Below, one piece after another: positions 51,877-60,193 of a stretch of 64,000 bases of DNA (within the stretch, counting starts at the first letter, position 1; every line of letters starts with the position of its first letter). Under the pieces are notes generated by a model. The model made no database searches, had not been told where the DNA came from, and saw nothing but the letters and a program-made list of their open reading frames with translations. Source of the DNA: JAJPXI01 sp051867655 (GTDB lineage Bacteria; Bacillota; Clostridia; Oscillospirales; Oscillospiraceae); the NCBI GenBank assembly GCA_051867655.1, contig JBJDYV010000018.1:62001-126000 (forward strand). The letters are read 5' to 3'. The position numbers and the translations under genes are program-made.

Positions 51877-53735
51877 GTCCGCTTCCCCCCTTCGGGCTTT
51901 TCTTCCACGGTGAGCCCCTTCGCTTCCGCCTCGCCGGGGAAATAATAGAGATACCGTTCGGAATACTCCAGGGACCGGTCTCCCGCCCATTCCTCCTTGA
52001 CGGGCACCTTTTCCAGGCACACACCGCCGTCGCCGTCCTTCCGGAGTGTGATGTAGCACAGGAAATTGTCGTCGTCCCGGTACGGATAGTCCGCCCGGTA
52101 GGAGGTCCCGCGGCTCTCCTTGCGGGCGATTCCGGCACGGAGCTTCAGCTCCGCCGCAAGCGCCTTGTGCTTCATCTCGATGCACAGGCGCAGGTCATGG
52201 CTGCTGCGGGCGGTCAGCTTGGGGATCACATGCTCCCGCATGTATTGAACCTGCGACAGCGCGGCCTGCAGCATGGTCTCGTCCTTGACGATGCTGACCC
52301 AATAAGGAGCCATGATAGAAAGCAGAACGTCCCGCGCCCAGTTGGGGTCGAAGCCTTTCTCCAGGTGCAGGGGGGCGCAGATCTCCCCGGTCTTCCGCGC
52401 GATCACGTCCGCCGGGATCCCGGCCGATGCGGTACCGGAGGCGTACTGCGCCGCCGCTCTGCCCGCGTGGTCGCCGTCGAGAGAGCAGAAGCAGGACGCA
52501 AACCCGATCCCGCAGGGATAGGACGCGCCGGAAGGCGAGGTGGAATGGGTCCCGTCCCCCGCCACATACAGCCCGGCGACGCCGGTCGCCCCCGTCTGGT
52601 CCTCCAGGCCGCAGAAGACGCCGGAAGCCAGGTGGCAGCACATTCCCGTGGCCGAGCCGAAGATATCCGGAGCGGGAGCCACTTCGTTCTTTTTTCCGGT
52701 CCGCACGTCGTTCGGGTCCGTCAGGCTGCAGAAGGAGGCTCCCTTCCGGGTAAAGACCGTCTTGTCAATATTGAAGACCGCTGTACCGTCGCTGGGCTTC
52801 ACACCGTCGAGGGAGTCGTGGACCCGGCGCATGATCATGACTTTTCCCTTGGCCGCGGCATAGCTGTGCGCATTGTCCGCGATGATATCCCCGCCGCAGA
52901 GCCAGATATTCTCCACATAGGTCCAGATATTGTCGAAGAACGCGTTGCCGGGCGCGGCCGAGGACGTGGCGTGGAAGTCCTCAAATTCCTTGCCCGCAAT
53001 GGGAAGTCCCAATTGGTAGGCGATGTATTCCCCGTCGAAGGAATTGCCGCCCACCGGATATCCCGCGGGGCGGATGCAGCCGCCGCCGGTGGCCAGAACC
53101 ACCGCTTTCGCATGGACCGTGATGACCTGTCCGCTGGGCACATGGAAGCCCATGATCCCCTGGACCCGGCCGTCCTCCGCGATCACATCGGTCACCATGG
53201 TGTGCTGCAGGAAGGGGATCTCATAGCGGCGCAGCACATTGACCCACTTCTTCCGGCGGTCGAATTTGTCAAACGCCTCCCGGTATCCCGCGTAATCTTC
53301 CTTTTCATAGTAGTCCCCGGCCTCCGACGCCTTGGGATACTGCGCCAGGATTCCCCAGTCCCGCAGGCGCTCATAGATGCCCTTGGATTCCCGGAGCCAT
53401 GTATCAAACCAGTCCAGGTTGCTGAGATAGTCTCCGCCGGTCATCATGACTTTCCGATAGGCCTCCGCGTCGTCCCGTTCCGGATCGAACCAGCGGAAAC
53501 TGCTCGCCCAGGGAGTCAGGCCGGAATACCCGGGGCGGCCCTTGTCCACAACAAGAACGCTCGCCCCCTGCTCCCGCGCCGACACCGCCGCGTTCAGGCC
53601 CGCGAATCCGCATCCGCAGACGACCACATCACATGTATAGGACGCCTCATACGGACAAACCACCTTTTCCGGGCGGGGAAATTCCCCGGTCTGGGGGACG
53701 GTTGTGTGCCGATCCATCAAATCCAATCCAATCAT
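51873..53735 (-). CDS. FAD-dependent oxidoreductase (fumarate reductase/AprA-like)
   Basis: The 620-residue protein has an N-terminal Rossmann FAD motif (VVVCGCGFAGLNAAVSAREQG), VVLATGGGCIRPAG and a C-terminal GLYVAGDGTHSTSPSG FAD loop. It belongs to the flavoprotein family of fumarate reductase, L-aspartate oxidase and AprA. The fumarate reductase His-Pro-Thr active-site motif is not evident. No signal peptide or haem motif is seen, so it is soluble. With its ferredoxin it could reduce an enoyl or aromatic intermediate of the pathway. The substrate is unknown. Confidence 0.85.
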   Translation of the reverse strand: MIGLDLMDRHTTVPQTGEFPRPEKVVCPYEASYTCDVVVCGCGFAGLNAAVSAREQGASVLVVDKGRPGYSGLTPWASSFRWFDPERDDAEAYRKVMMTGGDYLSNLDWFDTWLRESKGIYERLRDWGILAQYPKASEAGDYYEKEDYAGYREAFDKFDRRKKWVNVLRRYEIPFLQHTMVTDVIAEDGRVQGIMGFHVPSGQVITVHAKAVVLATGGGCIRPAGYPVGGNSFDGEYIAYQLGLPIAGKEFEDFHATSSAAPGNAFFDNIWTYVENIWLCGGDIIADNAHSYAAAKGKVMIMRRVHDSLDGVKPSDGTAVFNIDKTVFTRKGASFCSLTDPNDVRTGKKNEVAPAPDIFGSATGMCCHLASGVFCGLEDQTGATGVAGLYVAGDGTHSTSPSGASYPCGIGFASCFCSLDGDHAGRAAAQYASGTASAGIPADVIARKTGEICAPLHLEKGFDPNWARDVLLSIMAPYWVSIVKDETMLQAALSQVQYMREHVIPKLTARSSHDLRLCIEMKHKALAAELKLRAGIARKESRGTSYRADYPYRDDDNFLCYITLRKDGDGGVCLEKVPVKEEWAGDRSLEYSERYLYYFPGEAEAKGLTVEEKPEGGKRT

Positions 53736-53763
53736 CTCCCTTCCTTGTGTTCTGCCGGAAGCT

Positions 53764-55068
53764 TTACGCTTCGTATGCGGTATGGAACCGCTGCTCGTAC
53801 ACCTCGATCAGCCCGGGCCGGAAATCGGGGTGGGCGATCTGGATCAGAGCACGGGCCCGCTCCTTCAGCGTGCAGCCCTTGAGATGGGCAATGCCGTACT
53901 CAGTCACGATGTAGTCCACATCATTGCGGCTGGTGGTCACGGCAGCGCCCTCATCCAGCAGGGGGACGATCTTGCTGACGGTACCCTTGGCCGCGGTGGA
54001 CGGCATGGCGATGATGCTCCGCCCGTCCTTGCTCATGGCGGCGCCGCGGACAAAATCCACCTGTCCGCCCACGCCGGAGATCTGCTTCAGGCCCACCGAC
54101 TCCGAGGCCACCTGGCCCATCAGGTCCACCTGCACGCAGGAGTTGATGGACACGATGTGATCGTTCTGCGCCACGACCATGGGATGGTTCACATAGTCCA
54201 CGGGGTACAGTTCCACATCCGGATTCTTGTCCACAAAGTCGTACAGCTTTTTCGTTCCCATCAGGAACGCCGCCACGAACTTGCCCGGATGGAAATTCTT
54301 CTTTTTGTTGGTGATCACGCCGGCATTGACCAGCTCCACCACGCCGTCGGAGAACATCTCGGAGTGGATGCCCAGATCCTTTTTCTCTTTCAGGAACAGC
54401 AACACCGCGTCCGGGATCGCGCCGATGCCCAGCTGAAGGGTGTCGCCGTCCTTGACCAGCGAGGCGCAGTACTCGCCGATGGCGCGCTCCACCTCCCCGA
54501 TACGGGGCGGTGCCAGCTCAATGATGGGGGCGGAGTGCTCCACAAAGCAGTCGATCTCCTCCACGGACACCAGGCTGTGAGGGCCGGTATAGGGCATCTG
54601 GTCATTCACCTGGGCAATGACCAGCTTGGCCTGTTTGACCGCCTCCTGCGTGTAGTCCACCGACACACCCAGGCTGCACATTCCGTTCTCGTCGGGCGGC
54701 GTCACCGTGACCAGCGCCACATCCACGGGGAGGTCCCCGGAAAACAGGCTCGGGATCTGATAGAAAAAGCAGGGCGTGTAATCACCCCGGCCGCTGGCCA
54801 CGGCCTCACGGGTACCGCCGCCCACAAACAGGGCGTTGTGGCGGAAATGGGACGCCATCTCCGGCTTGGCGTACTCGCATTTCCCCATCGCCACCATGTG
54901 AACGATCTCCACATTCTCATAGGCCTCGGCGTTGGCGACCATCGCGTCCACAACGTAACTGGGCTCGCCCACCGCGTGTCCGATGACCACCCGGTCGCCG
55001 GACTTGATCTTACGGACCGCCTCTTCCGCGGTCATCTTTCGCTGCTCGTAAACGGTTCTCCAATCCAT
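53764..55068 (-). CDS. abfT: 4-Hydroxybutyrate CoA-transferase
   Basis: The enzyme moves CoA from acetyl-CoA (or butyryl-CoA) to 4-hydroxybutyrate. The 434-residue protein follows Clostridium aminobutyricum AbfT throughout: GEPSYVVDAMVANAEAYENV, GIGAIPDAVL, GIHSEMFSDGVV with the catalytic Glu237, and VGGQVDFVRGA. The frame begins at a TTG 9 nt upstream, but GGAGG is 9 nt from the ATG at 55068, which is preferred. It lies after the dehydratase, NifU-like and Cys-protein genes. Confidence 0.93.
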   Translation of the reverse strand: MDWRTVYEQRKMTAEEAVRKIKSGDRVVIGHAVGEPSYVVDAMVANAEAYENVEIVHMVAMGKCEYAKPEMASHFRHNALFVGGGTREAVASGRGDYTPCFFYQIPSLFSGDLPVDVALVTVTPPDENGMCSLGVSVDYTQEAVKQAKLVIAQVNDQMPYTGPHSLVSVEEIDCFVEHSAPIIELAPPRIGEVERAIGEYCASLVKDGDTLQLGIGAIPDAVLLFLKEKKDLGIHSEMFSDGVVELVNAGVITNKKKNFHPGKFVAAFLMGTKKLYDFVDKNPDVELYPVDYVNHPMVVAQNDHIVSINSCVQVDLMGQVASESVGLKQISGVGGQVDFVRGAAMSKDGRSIIAMPSTAAKGTVSKIVPLLDEGAAVTTSRNDVDYIVTEYGIAHLKGCTLKERARALIQIAHPDFRPGLIEVYEQRFHTAYEA

Positions 55069-55083
55069 ATTCGCCAACCTCCG

Positions 55084-55356
55084 TTATTTGATCATCTGCG
55101 CAAGCTGCTCCAATACCGCAGCATACTGCGCGCTCGTGTGAACGACCGTCTTCCCGAAGACGCCGTTCAAATCCTGGTGCCGTGCGCACGCGGCTGTGCA
55201 GCCGCATACCACCAGCACAAAATCCAGGGGCTCCCCGGCTGCCCCGGCGCCGACCCATTCCACGCCGCCGCCCAGCTCCTCTTTCAGCCGCGCGACAAAG
55301 CCCGTCCGGTCATACCGCGGATTACACCCGCCGCAATACTTTACACCGATCCGCAT
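55084..55356 (-). CDS. Small cysteine-rich protein of unknown function
   Basis: The 90-residue protein starts MRIGVKYCGGCNPRYDRTG and has a second cysteine group, CGCTAACA, near residue 51. A CGGCNP-x-YDR start is not a motif I can tie to a known activity. The paired cysteines suggest metal, Fe-S or disulfide chemistry. It overlaps the NifU-like gene by 16 nt and precedes abfT by 15 nt. It may help assemble or protect the oxygen-sensitive dehydratase, which is inference. Confidence 0.75.
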   Translation of the reverse strand: MRIGVKYCGGCNPRYDRTGFVARLKEELGGGVEWVGAGAAGEPLDFVLVVCGCTAACARHQDLNGVFGKTVVHTSAQYAAVLEQLAQMIK

Positions 55357-55658
55357 TGTTCCCTCTGCTCACGGCGTGACTTCAGGATGGATTTGGCCAT
55401 ATCCCAGATCTCGTCGCTGACAGAGGTGTCGAGAACGACCTGCTTGATCTCAGGCAGTTCCTCCTGCAGGGGAAGCGCGACCAGTTCTTCCGCCGTCACC
55501 ACCGCGGAGGGACAGTTGGAGCACTGCCCCAGCAGCCGGAAACGCAGCACTCCGTCCTGGTAACTGATTACTTGCAGGTTTCCTTCGTGCTGCGCCAGCA
55601 GCGGACGCACCTTCGCGTCCAGCACCTGCTCAATTTGCTCCAGCGTCAATTCCGACAT
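55341..55658 (-). CDS. NifU C-terminal-domain Fe-S carrier
   Basis: The 105-residue protein is a stand-alone NifU-C/Nfu-type domain with the cluster motif CSNCPSAV. Nfu proteins carry or donate [4Fe-4S] clusters. Its place next to the [4Fe-4S] dehydratase gene suggests it matures that enzyme. An 80-nt gap with a strong hairpin separates it from abfD. The C-terminal tail is charged. Confidence 0.85.
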   Translation of the reverse strand: MSELTLEQIEQVLDAKVRPLLAQHEGNLQVISYQDGVLRFRLLGQCSNCPSAVVTAEELVALPLQEELPEIKQVVLDTSVSDEIWDMAKSILKSRREQREQCGSV

Positions 55659-55680
55659 AGCGTCCTCCTTTATATGGGAC

Positions 55681-55723
55681 GGCCGGTCTCCCGTCCGCCG
55701 GATCGACGGGTGGGAGACCGGCC
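55681..55723 (-). other. Intercistronic hairpin abfD/nifU-like
   Basis: GGCCGGTCTCCC and GGGAGACCGGCC form a 12-bp perfect stem with a 19-nt loop. There is no T tract on the minus strand. It probably protects the abfD message or lowers downstream expression. Confidence 0.65.
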
Positions 55724-55738
55724 CAGTACCTGAAATAA

Positions 55739-57190
55739 TTACTCTTTGATATGAGCGATGTTCTTGGCCAGTTCCTTCTTCATGGCCATGTTGCTCTGGC
55801 GGGCGATCATGATGCGCTGCGCCTGGGGCGAGCCCGCGCCGTGCATGGACTCGGTCCGGTAGCCCACCGCGGCGGTGCCCAGCGCCAGGTTTTCGATCAG
55901 GCGCAGGATGCGCAGGCGGTTCTCGGTGGACACGCTGGCGACACCGCGCAGGTATTTGTCCACGATGGGGCCCAGCTTGGGATCGCGGAAATCGGCCTCG
56001 GAGGGGGCGGTGACCATGATGCCGCCGGCAATGTCCTCCGCCAGGCGGACGATCTCATAGGGGAAGCGGGTCACGTTCTGCTTGCACACGTTGGCCAGCA
56101 GCAGGTCGATCAGGTAGTTGCCGCTCTCGGTGGGATAGCCCTCGGCGGAGCAGGCAATGCCGCAACAGTACAGCGTCTCGTTCAGGTGGGTCATCTCGAT
56201 CAGCTTATCCTTGACATGGCTGGCCTTGGCGGCGCCGTTGTAGTCGGCGGCCACGGCGGCGGCGCCGATCAGCACGTCGCCCACGCCCACCTTGCAGCCG
56301 CCGTAGCTCTGGCGGTGATAGCCGGCGAAGCGCTCCACCATCATGCCGGAGAAGTCATACTCGCCGGCCATGAAGATGCGCTCGTTGGGCACGAACACGT
56401 CGTCGAAGACCACCAGGGCTTCCACGCCGCCGAACTCGGCGTTGCCCACGTCCATCTCGGTGCCCTCCAGCTTGCGGGTGTCGCAGCTCTGGCGGCCGAT
56501 GATCATGAAGATGCCCTTGGTGTCGATGGGCACGGCGAAGGAGACGGCGTAATCGGCGTCCTCGGCGCGCATGGTCTGGGTGGGCATGATGATGATCTCA
56601 TGGGAGTTCAGCGCGCCGGTCTGGTGGGCCTTCGCGCCGCGCACCACGATGCCGTCGGGACGGCGCTCCACGATGCGCAGGAACATATCCGGGTCTTCCT
56701 GCTCATGGGGGGCCTTGGAGCGGTCGCCCTTGGGGTCGGTCATAGCGCCGTCCACGGTCAGGTCGTTCTCCTGGCAGTAGATCATGAACTTCTTGAAGTT
56801 CTCATGGTAGTGGGTGCCGTACTTCTTGTCGGTCTCATAGGTGGTGGAGAACACGGCGTTGAAGGCGTCCATGCCCACGCAGCGCTGGAAGCAGGCGGCG
56901 GTCTTCTGGCCCAGCAGACGCTGCATCTTGACCTTTTTGATCAGGTCGTCGGTGGACTGATGGATGTGGGTAAAGCGGTTGACGCGCTTGCCGGTGTAGG
57001 GGCTGATGGCGGTCATCAGGTCCTCGTACTCGGGCATCTGGGCCAGATCATAGGTCATGCGCACGGAGTTCAGGGAGGGACGCAGGATGGGGTCATCCAC
57101 GGGGACGTCGATCTTCTTGCCGAACATGTAAACTTCCATCTTCAGGTTGCGGATGCTTTCAATGTACTGCTCGCCGGTCATCAATGCCAT
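55739..57190 (-). CDS. abfD: 4-Hydroxybutyryl-CoA dehydratase/vinylacetyl-CoA isomerase
   Basis: AbfD dehydrates 4-hydroxybutyryl-CoA to crotonyl-CoA by a ketyl-radical mechanism using FAD and a [4Fe-4S] cluster. The 483-residue protein matches the C. aminobutyricum enzyme over its length, including QRLLGQKTAACFQRCVGMDAF, AKAHQTGALNSHE, and MVERFAGYHRQSYGGC. The cluster ligands are all present: Cys100, Cys104, His292 and Cys299. Near the C-terminus it is 7 residues shorter than the reference. It lies 29 nt after the 4-hydroxybutyrate dehydrogenase gene. Confidence 0.96.
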   Translation of the reverse strand: MALMTGEQYIESIRNLKMEVYMFGKKIDVPVDDPILRPSLNSVRMTYDLAQMPEYEDLMTAISPYTGKRVNRFTHIHQSTDDLIKKVKMQRLLGQKTAACFQRCVGMDAFNAVFSTTYETDKKYGTHYHENFKKFMIYCQENDLTVDGAMTDPKGDRSKAPHEQEDPDMFLRIVERRPDGIVVRGAKAHQTGALNSHEIIIMPTQTMRAEDADYAVSFAVPIDTKGIFMIIGRQSCDTRKLEGTEMDVGNAEFGGVEALVVFDDVFVPNERIFMAGEYDFSGMMVERFAGYHRQSYGGCKVGVGDVLIGAAAVAADYNGAAKASHVKDKLIEMTHLNETLYCCGIACSAEGYPTESGNYLIDLLLANVCKQNVTRFPYEIVRLAEDIAGGIMVTAPSEADFRDPKLGPIVDKYLRGVASVSTENRLRILRLIENLALGTAAVGYRTESMHGAGSPQAQRIMIARQSNMAMKKELAKNIAHIKE

Positions 57191-57219
57191 GATATTTCCT
57201 TCCTTTCATTAATCTGTTC

Positions 57220-58332
57220 TCAGAACAGCTCTTTATAAATCTTATAGACCCGGTCACGGTCCAATTCCACGAAGTTGTTGGCCATCAGGCGGCCCTGCTC
57301 GGTCATGACGGATTCGGTGAAGTCCACCAGATCCTGCTCGGTGACGCCGTACTCATGCAGCGCCTTCTTGGGGAGCATCACGTTGAGCAGCTCCTCCAGC
57401 TTGGGGTACACGTCCGCCACGCTGCAGCCCAGGATATTGGCGATAAACTGGTTCAGGCGCGCGATCTCGCCGTCCTGCTTGATCTCCATGTAGTTGTTCA
57501 TGACGCCGGTAAACATGGCGTAGTTGGCTTCGCCGTGGGCAACATGATAGGTGCCGCCCAGGGGGTAGCTCATGGCGTGGACCGCGCCGCAGCCCGCGTT
57601 GCCGAAGGCAATACCGGCATAGGTGGACGCCACCAGGAAGTTGTCCAGCAGCGGCAGCCGGGCATCGGGGCCCTCGGCGGCGATGGTCTTGTAGCCGCTC
57701 AGGATCATTTCGATGGCCTTGTAGCCAAACAGCTTGGTCATCTCGTTCCCCCTGGGGGAAAGGCTGGACTCCACGGCGTGGATCAGGGCGTCAATGCTGC
57801 TGGTGGCAAAGAACTTAAAGGGCAGCCCCTTCACAAGCTCCGGGATCAGAACCGCGCTGTCCGCGTACATCTCATCCACGGCGAGGCCCTTCTTGGTGCC
57901 CCGGCTGTTCAGGGCCAGAATGGCAACATTGGTCACCTCGCTGCCGGTGCCGCAGGTGGTGGGCACCAGGACCAGCTCCTTGTCCTTGACAATGGGCAGC
58001 TTCCCGTCGTACAGATCCAGGACGGGAGAAACATGCTTCAGGGCAAACAGCTTGGAGATATCGATGATCGTACCGCCGCCGATGGCGATCACGCGCTTGG
58101 GCTGTCTCTTGATGTCCCGATACATGGCTTCCACCATATCGTCGGAGGGTTCACCCGCGCCGTACTTTTCCTGGTAGAGCACGTCGCACTTCAGGCCGAG
58201 ATCGCCGAAGAAGGGATCGTAGATGTACGCATTGGTGATGACCAGGTCTCCCTCGCCGATCTGAAAATCCTCCGCGAACTCTTTGCTGGTCGCATAGCGA
58301 TAAATGCTGGGTTTCAACATCAACTGTTTCAT
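57220..58332 (-). CDS. 4-Hydroxybutyrate dehydrogenase (Fe-ADH family)
   Basis: The 370-residue iron-type alcohol dehydrogenase reduces succinate semialdehyde to 4-hydroxybutyrate or runs in reverse. It follows the C. aminobutyricum/C. kluyveri enzyme: EKYGAGEPSD, AIGGGTIIDISK, VPTTCGTGSEVTN, and metal-site histidines in SSIDALIHAVE, GAVHAMSYPLGG and YHVAHGEANY. It is the first gene of the operon, behind a near-perfect sigma-A promoter with an operator-like dyad over the -10. The succinate semialdehyde source is not encoded in the window. Confidence 0.93.
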   Translation of the reverse strand: MKQLMLKPSIYRYATSKEFAEDFQIGEGDLVITNAYIYDPFFGDLGLKCDVLYQEKYGAGEPSDDMVEAMYRDIKRQPKRVIAIGGGTIIDISKLFALKHVSPVLDLYDGKLPIVKDKELVLVPTTCGTGSEVTNVAILALNSRGTKKGLAVDEMYADSAVLIPELVKGLPFKFFATSSIDALIHAVESSLSPRGNEMTKLFGYKAIEMILSGYKTIAAEGPDARLPLLDNFLVASTYAGIAFGNAGCGAVHAMSYPLGGTYHVAHGEANYAMFTGVMNNYMEIKQDGEIARLNQFIANILGCSVADVYPKLEELLNVMLPKKALHEYGVTEQDLVDFTESVMTEQGRLMANNFVELDRDRVYKIYKELF

Positions 58333-58370
58333 AAGCCGGTATACCGTCCTTTCTGAATTGGTTCAAAGTG

Positions 58371-58399
58371 ATTGTAACTGGTTACTTGGATTCTGTCAA
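58371..58399 (-). promoter_or_regulatory. Sigma-A promoter of 4-hydroxybutyrate operon
   Basis: Minus-strand TTGACA (58394-58399), 17 nt, then TACAAT (58371-58376). A GTAAC-N2-GTTAC dyad (58374-58385) overlaps the -10, suggesting repression. Confidence 0.85.
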
Positions 58400-58420
58400 G
58401 GAATGCTGACACATTTCTCC

Positions 58421-59887
58421 TCAGAAATTCTCCAGCGACTCCAGCATACCGGGGTTTTCAATGGTAAACTCGATCACACGGTCGGCCACGGGCCCATCAA
58501 TGATATCCTCAGCTGCAATGGTATCGTCGGTAAAATGCATGGCGTACGGGGTCTCTTTGGTATAGCAGGGCCACTCCGGCAGCCCCGGCCCGTTGGGATC
58601 GCCCGTCTTGGCAAAGTTGGTCCAATATCCGTTGACTGCCTCCTGCAGACGGTAGTCGAAATCGGTCCAGGGACGGTCAAACAGGGAGATCGTACCAAAC
58701 AGATAGGGCAGCTCCACGCCATGGGGAGAGGTCCCCTCCGGGCCTGGAATAATGTGCTCAAAGTAGTAGGAACGAATGGGCTTGAAGCCTTTGCGGACAT
58801 TATTGCGGCCCCAGGCTTCACCGGGGGTCTTGGCAAAGTGGGCAATTGCCTCTTCTTTCCCCTGTTCCCGCAGTGCAGCCTGTACCTTGCGGGAGAACAT
58901 CCAGAAGTCGCCCTTGACCGAGCCGCAGATGACGTGGACACTCTGATCATAGTTGCCTTCTGCAATGCTCTTCTCGGGCAGCTCGGTGAAGGCGTATCCG
59001 TCAATGCAGGGCTGGAAAATGAAGATCTCCTTCCCTTCCGTCACCGCGGCGGCGGCGTCGCAGAGCATGGTATTCATCTCATCGGCCGGCCGGGTGAACA
59101 GGTCGTCCACCGTCCATCCCAGATAGTCCAGAGTCCGCTGGGTAATCTCCTGCAGGTCCTCCACCGGGCGGAACGGGTCGGCGGCATTCAGGCCGCCGCC
59201 GGACTGCACAATGGAGCCAAACAGCAGCCCCTTGCTCAGGGGAGAAACCAGATGCAGCTTGGAGGAAATGCCGCCGGCGGAATAGCCGTGGATGGTGATC
59301 CGGTCGGGATCACCGCCGAAGGCCGCGATGTTTTCCTTGATCCAGCGCAGGGCCATGACCTGATCCAGGAAACCGTAATTTCCGGTGGCTCCGGTCACAT
59401 CGCGCCTGGCCAGTTCGGGATGGGCCAGAAAGCCCAGGGCGCCCAGGCGGTAGTCCACCGTGACCAGGATGACGCCCTGCTTGTTGATCAGCTTGCCGTC
59501 GATCTCGGGCTCGCATCCCCAGCCGATGGTGAACATACCGCCGTGGATCCAGCAAAGTACCGGAAGCTTCTCGTCCCCCTTCTCGGCGGGAGTCCAGATA
59601 TTCAGATACAGGCAGTCCTCACTGACGGCCGGCTCCGCGTATTTTTTGTTCGGATCCGGGCGCAGGCAATTGGTGGCAGAGATCTTGCGGCGGCTGTACT
59701 GACAGGCAACGGCGTTTGGCTGTGTGCAATCCAGCTCCCCCTCCCACGGCTCGGGCTCCACCGGCGAGTGGAACCGCAGTTCACCCACAGGCGGCTTGGC
59801 ATAAGGGACCCCGCGAAACACCGTGCTCGCACCGTCGGCTACGCCGGCTACAATCCCATATTTTGTCTTGACCTTTGTAAATGCCAT
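58421..59887 (-). CDS. Type-B carboxylesterase (copy 2)
   Basis: The 488-residue carboxylesterase type-B enzyme has Ser203 in HGYSAGG, the oxyanion loop HGGMF, and EDCLYLNIWTP. It lacks a signal peptide, so it is cytosolic. It aligns with the copy at 39709 over most of its length (AAFGGD, DCLYLNIW, FAKTGDPNG near the C-terminus). A terminator-like hairpin lies only 51 nt before its ATG, so it is likely read from the ubiD message by read-through. Confidence 0.9.
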   Translation of the reverse strand: MAFTKVKTKYGIVAGVADGASTVFRGVPYAKPPVGELRFHSPVEPEPWEGELDCTQPNAVACQYSRRKISATNCLRPDPNKKYAEPAVSEDCLYLNIWTPAEKGDEKLPVLCWIHGGMFTIGWGCEPEIDGKLINKQGVILVTVDYRLGALGFLAHPELARRDVTGATGNYGFLDQVMALRWIKENIAAFGGDPDRITIHGYSAGGISSKLHLVSPLSKGLLFGSIVQSGGGLNAADPFRPVEDLQEITQRTLDYLGWTVDDLFTRPADEMNTMLCDAAAAVTEGKEIFIFQPCIDGYAFTELPEKSIAEGNYDQSVHVICGSVKGDFWMFSRKVQAALREQGKEEAIAHFAKTPGEAWGRNNVRKGFKPIRSYYFEHIIPGPEGTSPHGVELPYLFGTISLFDRPWTDFDYRLQEAVNGYWTNFAKTGDPNGPGLPEWPCYTKETPYAMHFTDDTIAAEDIIDGPVADRVIEFTIENPGMLESLENF

Positions 59888-60193
59888 TCTTACCTCCCCT
59901 TATCTGCCCGGCCTCCGGGCGGCTCCCAAAAAGTCAAAAGGCGATCCGCGGTCAGGAGCTCCCACGGATCGCCTTGATAATCGTCTGCACCTATACAAGG
60001 ATATCCTTTTCAAGTAATCACTGATTTAATCGGCAAGAGCAGATTGCGATGAAAATTTGTGTCAGAAAAAGGCGCATTTTCGCAGGAATACTTGATGCAT
60101 TTCAAGAAAAAGCAACGCATTTATGGCACAAAATTTCCGCAAGCTACCGCCGACGCATTGAATCAGTGGTTACTTTAGGGCGCTTTTTCTGTA
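59888..60193. other. Gene-free gap between ubiD and esterase 2
   Basis: This 306-nt gap holds a terminator-like stem (59938-59975), a CTTGA-N6-TCAAG dyad at 60091-60106, and the motif TGCCATAAAT (minus strand, 60119-60128). The same 10-mer occurs in the amidohydrolase-2 operator at 63035-63044 on the plus strand. No supported ORF was found. Confidence 0.5.
59938..59975 (-). terminator. Terminator/attenuator after ubiD
   Basis: AAGGCGATCCG and CGGATCGCCTT form an 11-bp stem, followed on the minus strand by TTTTGACTTTTT. It stands 51 nt before the esterase-2 ATG with no promoter seen between. Confidence 0.75.

Noticed and set aside
53704..58356. Long plus-strand frames opposite abfT, abfD and the dehydrogenase
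   Set aside because: The minus-strand products match characterised enzymes over full length with all active-site residues. The plus-strand frames have no ribosome-binding sites or motifs.
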